Below, piece after piece: positions 36,517 through 47,600 of a stretch of 64,000 bases of DNA. Under the pieces are notes generated by a model. It saw only the letters and a list, made by a program, of their open reading frames with translations. It did not search any database and was not told the DNA's origin. The stretch's first letter is position 1. Each line of letters opens with the position of its first letter. This DNA is from Poronia punctata (Eukaryota > Ascomycota > Sordariomycetes > Xylariales > Xylariaceae), in NCBI GenBank assembly GCA_022579005.1, contig MU401532.1, positions 94,363 to 158,362 of the forward strand. Reading direction: 5' to 3'. The position numbers and the translations under genes were made by a program.

Positions 36517-38394
36517 ATGGCGCAGAACAATATATACAACCTCGTTACACTGATAAAGCGGTACGTTACCCGCCAGGGGTTGGAAGCCGACCCACGAGGT
36601 CTCACTAGGGCACCGATTCAGTAACTCGTCGCTAACTCGGTTCTGTGCACACCAACAGGCTCGAAGCTGCCACGACGCGCCTCGAAGATATCGCATCGTC
36701 CACAATCGAACTTCCTCATGCCGTTCCCGCTTTGACCCAATCCGTCGACTCGGCTACCGAGCAATCTAAATCTGGCAATGCGCCGCCCGCTTTGCCGCCC
36801 GCCTCTTCCTCTTCCTCTTCCAGCTCGCCGGCCACCACAACTCCCACCCCTCAAGAATCGCTCCCCGAATCGGTTGAGGAGTTTGACAACCTCATCAGCA
36901 AATCGGTTAACAGATACACAAAGGCTAGCGAGAAGTTGGGTGGGTTGGTCGCCGAACAAGCCTCCAAAGTTCTCGATGGCTTCAAGGAGCAACGACGCTT
37001 TTTGCTCATCTCGACTAAGGCGAAGAAGCCCGACTTCTCCGTCCCTGCCGAGATGTCCGTCTTTCAGGGCCTGCTGAAGCCCATTAACGAGGCCCTCAGG
37101 GCCGTCGGCAGCATTAAAGAGTCCAATCGCGGATCGGCCGTCTTCTCGCACTTGAGTGCTGTAGCTGATGGGGTTATGGTGATGGCTTGGGTTACCGTAG
37201 ACAACAAGCCGTTCAAACACGTCGAAGAATCACTCAGCTCAGCCCAGTTCTTTGGCAACCGTGTGCTTGGCGAGAACAAGGACAAGTATGTGTGCCCGGC
37301 TTGTTGATGGTTATAGGGAATGCTAATCCGCGACTTGGTCAACAGGGATCCCGCCCAGATCGAATGGGTTCAATCTTTCTATCAACTGTTCCGGGATCTC
37401 GCCGAATATGTGAAGCAATACTTCCCCAACGGCCTGCCTTGGAATCCGAAGGGCCAGTCGGCAGCTGATGTCGCAAAGTCGATATCGACACCAGACGCTG
37501 CGACAGCCCAAACAATATTATCGCCACCGGCTGCTTCTGGCGGCGCCCCCCCACCGCCGCCGCCTCCGCCTGGACCCCCGCCGGTCCTGCAAATTAAGGA
37601 GGAAAGCACGGGCAAGAGTGACACGGGCTTGGGCGCGGTTTTCAGCGAGATCAACAAAGGCAGCGACGTGACGAAAGGACTGCGCAAGGTCGACAAGTCG
37701 CAAATGACACATAAGAACCCGTCATTGCGCTCGAGCTCGACTGTTCCCAAGACGCCAGACTCCCCCACCAACGCCAGGGGAAAGAGCCCGGCGCCCGGAA
37801 AGAAGCCCAAGCCTGAAAGCATGCGGGTTAAGAAGCCGGCTAAGAAGGAACTTGATGGGAACAAGTGGACGATTGTAAGCAGAATTACGCCGTAAAGAGG
37901 CGAGAGAGGGAGGGAGCCCGGGCGGACGAGAAGCTAATATTTGACGATAGGAGAACTACGAAAAGCACGCCGAACCCATCGAAATCGAGGTGTCGATGGC
38001 CCAATCCATCCTGATTAGCAAATGCAACCACACGACCATCATCCTCAAGGGCAAGGCAAACGCGGTAACAGTCGAGAACTCGCAACGTCTGTCTCTTGTC
38101 ATCGACAACCTCGTCTCCACGGTCGACGTCGTCAAGGCATCAAACTTTGCCCTGCAGGTTCTCGGCCACCTGCCGACCATACTACTAGACCAGATTGATG
38201 GAGCGCAGATCTACCTGAGCAAGGAGAGCTCTTCGACCCGCATCTTCACCAGCAAGTCCTCCAGTGTCAACGTCAATGTGCTCAAGGGCGAAGAGGAGGA
38301 TTATATAGAAATCCCCCTCCCGTATCAGATCTGCTCGCAATACGATGATAAGAAGGGCGAGATGGTCAACGAGATTGTCGAGCACGCAGGTTAA
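36517..38394 (+). CDS. Adenylyl cyclase-associated protein (CAP/Srv2)
   Basis: Model: exons 36517-36560, 36659-37285, 37346-37874 and 37951-38394, giving 547 aa. CAP recycles actin monomers from cofilin and, in fungi, links Ras to adenylyl cyclase. Seen: N-terminal heptad segment RLEAATTRLEDIASS (the conserved RLE motif region, cyclase binding and oligomerisation), a Ser/Pro-rich linker (56-85), a helical folded domain (about 90-260) with NGLPWNPKG, a poly-proline stretch (about 291-303, profilin or SH3 ligand), a WH2-like actin-binding segment with GLRKVDKSQMTHKNP, and the C-terminal beta-helix CARP domain (401-547). The last residues NEIVEHAG match the conserved CAP end, so the gene is complete even though an assembly gap lies 230 bases downstream. 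Exon phases all fit. Confidence 0.96.
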
Positions 38395-38634
38395 AGTCAA
38401 GGCCTAACTAAGTACTTACCTAACAATAGGCCACGGCACCGTTACAAGCAGCCCTATGTGATCTGCCCCGCTTACTCGCCTGCGGCCTATGAGTTTAACC
38501 AGTAAGGGCCCCGGGGGGGGGGGGGGGGGGGGGGGGGCGCACGGCCCAAGTAGGGAGATGTTTGGTTTTATGCCGAGAAAAAACACACCAATGGAGGGGA
38601 TAGGGGAGAATGCAAAAAAAATANNNNNNNNNNG

Positions 38635-38717
<83 letters not shown>

Positions 38718-39499
38718 ACACGGCCCCTGTGCGACCATGTTTGGATTTTAGGCGATGAAAACACGTCAAGGCTTGAGGAAAGACAGGAAGGGAAAAAAAT
38801 TACAAAAAAAGTCGACAGGTCGTAAAGTACCTGTTACTCGTCACTACCTACCTATATTCCTGCATGTGATGTAAGTCTGGTGGGAAGTGTGCATATGCAT
38901 ATGCCGGCCGCAGCCAAGCCATGTTGTGTTTCGTGCACGGTTTCAAGGGGCGAGGCGTCTGCTTGTTTAGGTGTTCTTGTCTACCATACAGGTACATACA
39001 TCAATTAATTCTATTGATTAGATAGCATCTTGTCTTCCTGCGAGCATCGATCAAAGCACTTTTCCCACTTCATCTCGCGCCATTGCCATTATACGAGTAC
39101 ACGCCGTGAAGACATTATGCGAGTACAGATTGTCGCGTACAGTCTCATCACTGCCAAACAACTTAATACTTGGAAAGCGATGTAATGTATTGATTTATAT
39201 ACAATATATATAGAGAGAACGGCAAGGTGAACAGGAACGCTATCCAAATACAAGGAAAAGACGCCGTCTCCCGCCTTTAATTTATTTATTTCAATCAAAC
39301 CCTGCCCGGCTGGTTTAGTCGGCTCCTTCAATTCTCGCCATGACATGTTCTTTGCATGTACACGTCTATAACATGTATTGAAGCCGCTGTATTTAATCCC
39401 GGATTTTGGTTGTATTATATCACAAGCGCCGTACTATGCATATATGGGGGAAATTGCACAATGTACGAAACTGTCTCGTGGGGGCAAGGCTGAGAGCGA
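38395..39499. other. Convergent 3' region with assembly gap
   Basis: Lies between CAP (+) and carnitine acetyltransferase (-). Holds the second 10-N gap and its homopolymer flanks. From about 38880 the sequence looks normal, with no gene seen. Confidence 0.6.
38513..38764. other. Assembly gap (10 N at 38624-38633) flanked by G- and C-runs and an imperfect duplicate
   Basis: Left of the gap is a G run (38514-38537) followed by about 85 bases starting CGCACGGCCC. Right of it is an 83-base C run (38635-38717) followed by ACACGGCCCC. The sequences after the two runs align over some 80 bases with many mismatches (shared CACGGCCC, ATGTTTGG, TTTTA, GAAAA). The poly-Gly and poly-Pro frames here are artefacts. 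Confidence 0.8.
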
Positions 39500-41699
39500 T
39501 TATAGCTTGGCCTTGGGCGCCTCGAGGGTGGGTGTAAGCAAGTCGCGGAGGTCATTGGCGGCTTCATTGAGGTAGTAGCTCATCTTCTGGCTTCCGAGGC
39601 CCTTGGAGACGATGTTGAAGTTGATGCTGTGACCGCGCCAGTTAGAACCATATTCCTGCTCTTCATCGCCATAGATTACAACGAAAGGGGGAAGGAAAGT
39701 GCATAAAAAAACATACCTGTTTTCATTGATCATATAAGCGATACCGAAACCGGCATCGATGACCTGGCTCCAACCGTAGCCGTTGAAGAACTCGGAGCTC
39801 AGCTGGCTGGTCGAGAGGAACCATGAGGAACTGTAGCCGTAAGCCGGGTCCTTGTAAATGGCGGGCACCTCCTCGCCGGGCTCGAGGAGTTTCTTAAGGC
39901 CGAACAGGTGGCGATCGACGCCCTTGCCGTCAGAAGCCGCCGTGATGTACTCGCCATGGGCGGAAATGGCCTTGCGGAAAAGGTTGATCCGGTCCTCGTC
40001 CGAAACGCTGGGGTCGGCCGTGGAGTTGCAAAAGGCAACGCTGTCGTCCGACACGGTGCGGCACGTTTCAGTGCGGCCGAGCTGGAAGCGACGCGTCGCT
40101 GCCGACTCGTAAGTGGGTCGGTTCTTGCCGTACATCTTGTAGTATGCCAGCTGGATGATCATCTGCACGTAGGCGTCGGGTGAGCACTTGAACTTCTTGA
40201 TGAGGCCCTTGCCGTAGCCCTGGTACGCCTGGACAGCGAGCTCATGCTGGCCGATGACGGTAGCGAAGTCTTTGTTCGCGCGGTCAATCTCGGCCTGGAC
40301 TTCGGGTGTGATCTCAAAGTTCACGGCGACAGGGTCGGGGAGGGACGATCGCACGTTCGGGTTGCTGAAGTCCAGCTTGTTGCCGAAAATGACGTCGTTG
40401 ACGTAGTCGTTCAGACGGTGCGTCGGTGTGCCGTCCATCATGCTGTGTTCACCCATGAAGCCAGACGTGCCGTTGTCGTTGACGATGAACTGAAGCGGCT
40501 TGTCGTACCAGCGGTTCTGTCCGTCACCGTGCCAGTACTGGTGAGCGCGCTCCTCGAGAGTGACGGGAGAGGCATCATCTAGGCAGACAACGAACGATGC
40601 AGATTCGATGGCTTCGAGGGCCGCTGCGTTCTTGGGTGAGGCGTCCAGGAGGATCTTGCGCGCGTCCGTCCAGACGTCCCTGTTCTCGCTGGTGAGTGCA
40701 CCGACGGCGGGGATGCGCTGGGCAAGCTCGTAAACCTTGGCAAACTGCGCCTCGAGTTCTGCCGTGTTCAACTGCTGGCCGTCAACCTCGTGCAGGATTT
40801 TGAAAAACTGGTTCTTGCGGATCGCAATGATGTGCTTGTGCTTCTGGGCATCGAATTTGACAGGGTAGTCGGCGGGCTTAGCGGCGACTCTGCTGGCATT
40901 GAACATCCATTTGTAGCTGTCCATGCAGATGGGGAGCTTTTTCATATACTCGGGCTCTAATGCGCCGCTATCAACCTGCTTCTTGAACTCAAGCGTGGCC
41001 GTTGTTATGGCAGCGGCGCGCTTGGCGGGGTTCCGACGGCGGCGGTCATCGCGGTGTGAGTAAAAGTAGCTGACGTAGGGCACGACAGGGTCGCGGTAAG
41101 ACAGATAGGCAGCATCGTTCCACCACTCGTAAATCCAGTTCTTGGTCTTGGGATCCTCTCGCTTCGCTATTAACTTCTGCTGCAGCTTCTCACCCACGCC
41201 GCCCGGCTTGACGAACTCTTCGACCGCCTTTTTGCTTGCGGCAAACTCGGTGGGGCTCAGGAGGGGGTGTATGCTCTTGACGTAGCGGGCAGCAGTCTCT
41301 TCGAGCGTGGGAACGGGCAGGCGGGGGAGGGAATCTTGGAACCGAAGCATAGGTCCTTTTGACTTATCTTCCACATAGCCTATTGCATACTATGAGCGAC
41401 TGGGGAAAATGACGGTTTCACATGCAAAAGTTACGCAACTAACCTTGGGGCAGGGAGCTGTTGCTCCGTCTCGCGGCTGGCGCCATTAGAGGTACGGGTT
41501 GTGGATACTGCGTAGACAGAAAAGTCAGCATCAAGCTCTACCGCCCGACTATTATCGAATGACGCAGTTAGGGAGGAAAACAGCGACAGAGAGCGAGGTA
41601 TGGCGAGGTGCGGCGCATTACCTTGGTAGCTTTCCCTTGTCGTATTATGGACCGGAGAGTGGTGCTCTGTGACCGACTCTTTGCCAGCGAAGTCAACAT
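39500..41699 (-). CDS. Carnitine O-acetyltransferase, dual mitochondrial/peroxisomal
   Basis: Model (minus strand): exons 41699-41622, 41507-41444, 41379-39717 and 39626-39500, giving 643 aa. Moves acetyl groups between CoA and carnitine so acetyl units can cross organelle membranes; needed for growth on acetate and fatty acids in fungi. Exon 1 encodes a basic, Ser/Arg-rich presequence (MLTSLAKSRSQSTTLRSIIR) typical of mitochondrial import. The C-terminus ends AKL, a peroxisomal PTS1. Seen: LPRLPVPTLEETAARY, RWYDKPLQFIVNDNG, and catalytic His359 in GEHSMMDGTPTHRL. In-frame ATGs after the presequence (codons 34 and 58) could start a peroxisome-only form, as known for yeast CAT2. The last intron (90 nt) has no stop and keeps frame if retained. 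Resembles Magnaporthe PTH2. Confidence 0.95.
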
Positions 41700-42789
41700 G
41701 ACAATGACAGTGACGAAGTTCTGAATAGGAGGAAAGAAGGGAAAGGAAAGAAAGGAGGATCGCGAAAGATGTGGAACTAAAGTTCTTGTCGGCAAAAGTA
41801 TTTCTGGGCCGACGAAATAATGGATTCTATGGAGGGTGGGAAGATGCCGCGGCGGTATTTACTAAGGTAATTGGAGGCTTGCATCACAGGACCACAGAGG
41901 GACCTAACCTACCTACCTATTGTTACCCAGCAGCTAACCTAGGTTAACCGTTCATGCTTGTGAGAGGTACCGACACATGTATATATACACCGGGTATTCA
42001 GGTACATTACCTTACGAGTACAGCAACGGGCGGTTTTGTTGCCGGTAATCGGAAGAACGGCTCACCTCAAACTACCTATTTCTCCAACTTATTATGGACG
42101 CTATTTTTATGGCATCTACGCGACGTACACAATTAAGCGCAAGGGCTCATACGGCTTTATGTTGATTTGAGTCTCGGGTCTGGTGGTTTCGCTGTACAGA
42201 ATACCTCGAAGAAATCGGCAGATCTTAGATAAGTCAAGAACCCCTCGATGCCGAGGTAAACTGCTACGTGGGTCAACGTATCATGTCAATGCTTCACCTC
42301 AACTCCCCGGACCAATTAAGCTTGTACCAGTACCTACAATATTTAAAGATATTAGCCGCGCTAGCCTACAGTTAACTAAAAAAGGTCCTAGACTAAACCC
42401 CAGACTGGCCGGGGCACCGGAGTTACGAGTCATGGCGTTGGTGGCTAGAGCACAACAGCCTCATAACATCGAACTTGAAAGTTGACACACCTGCCATTTG
42501 AGAGTGTTCATCATGCAAGTCATTTTTGATCGTCTGAAGTTCTTCTTACTGTATTTCAGTGGTTGTTATTGATAGATTAATGTATTTTACATTACGCGTC
42601 ATATGAGATTACCCCCTACCGCACGTGATGAAAAGGGAAATCTTCTAGAAGGGCAAATGGCGGGACGACATGCTCGGGCCGCATGTCATTGGGGGAGCAC
42701 GCTGCTAACAGCCATCTTTCATCTGTCGAGCATATAGGTCGCAGGGGGTAACTAAAAGCTCGGCAAGGGTTAAAAACAGTGCTAGTCTA
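41700..42789. other. Carnitine acetyltransferase upstream region and edge of the AT-rich block
   Basis: Normal-composition DNA with TACCTA motifs (41905-41945) and no convincing gene; a 100-codon frame at 42183-42485 has no motif. Base composition changes abruptly at about 42.79 kb, where a short inverted repeat GCTAG..CTAGC (42781-42795) marks the border. Confidence 0.6.
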
Positions 42790-44362
42790 ACTAGCGCAAA
42801 AAATTAAGTAGAGTTTAAAAAAAGTTTAAATTACTTTTTTTAAGCTTAAATAAAAAAGGTGCTAACTTATATATTAAAACCTAGTATATATAAAAGTATA
42901 TATATTTTTTAAGCAATATATAAAAAGGTTTTTATAAAAATAGTAAGTTTATATATGCTATATATATATAAACTACGTATATATAAGTATAAATGTTAAT
43001 TTATTATAAATACTTATAATTAATATATAAAGCTTATAATAATATAAGTTACTTTATAATTATTTTATTTTTAGTTAATATATAAAGTTAAAATATATGT
43101 TTATATATATATTAAGCTAAATAATAAGTAAATATTAAGTTTATATATATAAGGTAAAATATTAAAGTTAGCATATATAAAGTATATGCTTAAAGTAATA
43201 AAATCTATTTATATAAAAAAAATTTTTTTTATATACTTTTTAAATTTCTTTTTTTTTTATAATAACTAATATATAATTATAAGTTTAATTTATTTTTTTA
43301 TATTTAATTAAAATATACTTTTAATATATATAATATATGCGTATATAGTATATATATATATATATAGTATATATTAAAGCTATATGCTATAAATATAGCA
43401 AATTTATATATATAAAAAAAATCTTTAGTATATACTAACTATATATAATAAAAAAGCTGTTTTTACTTTATATATATTTTATTATTTTTTTATTTTTTAT
43501 ACTATATTTAATATTTATATAATATATATATAATATACTTTTAGTATTTATATAATATTTATATAGTATTTGCTTAGCATGCTTATTAATAAAAATAAAT
43601 ATATTAACTTATAAGTATTAAAAGTTGTAAACTTATTAAAATATAAGTACTATTATAGTAAGCATATGCTTTTTATATAATATATATATATATAGTATAT
43701 ATTGCTAATATAACTTTTATAAGCTTAATTTTTAATAATAATAAAGCATAGTTTAACTAGGTTTTAAATATAACCTTTTTTTAACTTATATTTTACTTTT
43801 GCTAATTATAAGTTTAGCTTATATTGTTAACTAAAGTAGCTACTAAAGTAAAGCTTACTTTTTATTATATATATATTAAAATTATATTAACTATATTTTA
43901 GCTATTTAAATTTTAGTATATAATATTAATATATATTTATTATTAATATATTATTAATATATGCTAACTATATTACTTTGTTAAATTATATTTTTAACTT
44001 TATAGTTAAGCTTTTTAAGCTATATAATTATATATAAAAAGTTTTTTTTTTTATACTTAGTATATATTAACTATTTAAAGCTATAATATTATTATTTAAA
44101 GTAGTACTATATATAAAATAATTTATACTAATAAACTAAAAATATATATATAGCTTACTTTTTATATATACTATTATATATTAATTTATAAAGCTTTATT
44201 AATATATTTAAAATATATATACTAATATATATAAATAATATATAGCAAAGTATATAATTTATATATATTAACTATTTAATAAATATAAACTTAAACTTAA
44301 TAAATATAACTATTTATAAATAGCTTTTTAGCACTAAATAAGTTTTTAAAGCATATAGTGCG

Positions 44363-44655
44363 ACGTAATTAGCATGCATGCTAGTTACGCCTTACGTTAT
44401 AAGGTAGCTACAAAACTAAAAGGGAATAACTTAATTTTTGTTTTTATATATATAGCCCTTATTTTTGCGTTATTTTCTAAACCTAAATATCTAGCTATTT
44501 ATTATATACCTAATACACTAAGCTATGCTTTTTAAAATACCTTTATAAAGCTATAATTAATACAAAGCTTTTAAAACCTAGTTAATGCGTTTACTTTAGC
44601 TAAACCTTTTTTAGTATAAAGTTAAAGTAATTTTTAAAAATTTTTAATTTTTATT
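44363..44655 (+). repeat. LTR-like direct repeat, left copy
   Basis: About 293 bp, starting ACGTAATTA and ending near AATTTTTATT. Less eroded than its surroundings: it keeps TTACGCCTTACG, GGTAGCTAC and GCGTTATTTTCTAAACC. Matches the right copy along its whole length with substitutions almost all C/T or G/A. Confidence 0.75.
44365..44388 (+). repeat. 24-bp near-perfect palindrome at the start of the left LTR
   Basis: Centre AGCATGCATGCT is a perfect palindrome. The flanks GTAATT and AGTTAC extend it to 24 bp with one mismatched pair, which is a C/T (RIP-type) difference. The next base on each side (C and G) also pairs. Confidence 0.8.
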
Positions 44656-47600
44656 GCAATAGTAATTTTGCTTAAATATAAAACTTATAAAAGTTTTTTT
44701 TTATAAAATAAACTATATAAAAAAAAAAAGAAGCTAAAAATTAATAACGCGCTTATATATACAAACGTACGCAAGCTAAAAGTACAATAAATTTTTAATA
44801 CTGCTAATATTTAACTAAAAAAATAAAAACAAAACACTAGCTTACTTTAAACCTTAAAAACTACAAAAATTAGCTAAAAGCTTTAGTATAAAAATAACGT
44901 ATTATAAAAAAGCTTTAAAAACAACTAAGTTATTATAGTTTAAAACTAAGTAATAAAAGCTATATAAATTAAGCTATAAAGCTAAAACTATAAAATATAG
45001 CCTAGCTAGCTTATTACTTTTAGTTTAATAAAACTATAAGACTATAACTTAAAAAATACTTTTAATAGCAATTTAAAAAAACTAAAAATATAAAAAAACT
45101 AAAAAGAAACTAAAAAATAGGTAGCTAAAAAACTAGCAAAACTAAAAAATTAGCAAAACTAAAAAACTAAAAAAACTAAAAAAATTTAAATATTATAACA
45201 AACAAAAAAAGGTAGCATATTTTATAAAGTGCAAAAAAGTTTACTATACTTAAAGCTGCGTATATGTAAGCTAGCAGTTAAAAACTAAAGCAACTTAAAA
45301 ATTAAACTTTTAATAAAAACTTTAAAAATTAATAGCTTACCTAAGTAAAAACCTTTAAAATTTTAACTAAATATAAATACTAGCTAATAACCTTTTATTA
45401 TATTTTCTTTTTTTTTTAGTTAATACTAGCTTTTTAACATATTTACACTTTATTATTTTAACTTATATTATTTTATATAGTTTTTTTTATTTAATATATT
45501 ACTTTTTATAAAACTTTATAGTTTTATAAATAAAAATTATAACTTAAGCTGCTACTTTATACTACTTAAACCTTTTGCTTTAAAACAATACTAAAGCAGT
45601 TTACTAAACTTTACTTTTACTTAAAAAGTAATATTTTTAACTATTTACTTATACTTAACTAGCTTTATTTTATTTCTTATTATTAACTTAAAGCTTAAAG
45701 CTTTTAAGTTAGCTAAAACTTTTACTTTACTATTACTTTTTACTTAAAGACCTATTTTAACTTTTACTTTTAGCACTTTAACTATAAGCTATAAAAACTT
45801 AATTTTAGTTTTTACTAACTATTTTATTACCTTTTTATATAACCTTTACGTTTTTTAGCAATATATAACCTACTTTAACCTTTTAAAGCGTTTTAACTTT
45901 TTTTTTAATAGTACTAAAACAACAAACTAGCTTAAAAAAGTTTTTTACTATTTTAATAATTATTATATAACCTTAAAAGCTTATATTTAACTATTGCTTT
46001 AATACGCTTTAACCTATAAAGTTTACAAGTAGTTAATCTTTTTTTTAAAAAACTATATAAACTAAAATATTGCTTATAGCGCTATTAAGCGTTATTTTTA
46101 TTTAAATAATTTTAAACAAAAGTTTTTTACTATTGCTATACTTTATAACTATAAAAAAATATTTTAATTAAACAATATTAAAAGCTTATATAAATACTTT
46201 TAACAACATTATTTTTTTTACTAAAATGTTAAAGCTTATAATAAGCCTTATTTTAATAACGCTATAGTTTAAAGCTTTTTATAAAAAATATTTAACTTTA
46301 TAATCTAAGCTATTTTTTTTTTTATTAACTAAAATTTAATAACTTTAAACAACTTACTTATAAAAACCTTTATAATAAGCTTAACTTTTAAGCAATAAAC
46401 AAATCTTACTTTTAAAAATATTAAAAGCAAAGTAAAAAAGATCTTAGCTTATTTAAAAAAAAGTTTAAGCTTTTTAAAAAACTTAATAAGCTTTTTTACT
46501 TATACTTTACTAAAGCTACTATAGCTTAGCTTAAAAATTAACAAAACGCTTAATAAATAAAAAGTATAACTATAATTAATAGCTAGCTAATAATTATTAT
46601 AAAATAAAAGCTTATTACTATTATAAACAACTTTACTTTATATTTTTAAAAAATTAAAATTATAATAGGTTAGTTAAAAGTTATTATAAAAAAATAATAA
46701 AAAATAATAAATTAACTAGCTTCCTAGCTTTTTATTAATTATAATTAGCAAAGTACGTAAGCTATAATATATTTAATAAACTAGTAAAGCAGCTATAGTA
46801 AACAAAAATAAAAAAGTTACTAAAGCTATTTAAATTAAAAAATATTTAGTTATAAATATTAAGTATATTTAAAAAACTTTTACTTATAATAAAACTATTT
46901 AAAAGCACATAACTTTAATAAAAACAAAATTATATACTTTAATAGTTAGTAGCACTTTAAAAAAAAGCGCTTACTTAAGCACATTTAATATATTACTTTG
47001 CTTAGTAACGTTATTATATTTAGCTAAAAGTATAAAAATATTAAAATTAAAGTATTATACTATATTTAAAAAAACAACCTAGCTAATAACTATAACCTTT
47101 ACTTTTTAGCATACTATAAACTTAAAAAGTATAATTTAATTTTATAAAATATAGCTTTTAAAGCAATACAATAGTTATAAATAAAGTATATTTAACTAAT
47201 ATAAGTAGCTAATGCTTAAAATTAATAAAACGCTTTAACTATAAAAAACGTTACTAATATTAAACCTTTTACTTATACTAGCAACATAAGCATAGTTAAA
47301 GCTTTGCGCTAAAATAATAACTTGTTTATATATAAAAGCAAAAGCTATATTTATATAAACTAAACCTAAAATTTTATTTATATTACTACTATTAACTTTA
47401 ATAGCATAAAAGTTATAAAAAAGGTTAAAAAAAGTAATAATAAAATAGTTATTAAAATATTTGCTATTAACTAATATAAGCTACTTTTTATATAAGTTTA
47501 CCTTTACTAAAAGCTTATAAAAGTTTTTGCTTAAAAAAATAAAAATATTTTACTACAATTAAATATTTAACTAGTTGCTTTAAAAGTTAAAATATTTAAT

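Noticed and set aside
38391..38512. A further spliced exon for CAP after the GTTAAA at its end
   Set aside because: The protein already ends in the conserved CAP C-terminus (VEHAG), and the downstream candidate frame stops at once.
38416..38825. Poly-Gly and poly-Pro frames at the second gap
   Set aside because: Same artefact; they cross the Ns and the G and C runs.
42183..42485. 100-codon plus-strand frame near the AT-rich border, considered as a small gene
   Set aside because: No signal peptide, no domain, and no codon pattern resembling the neighbouring genes.
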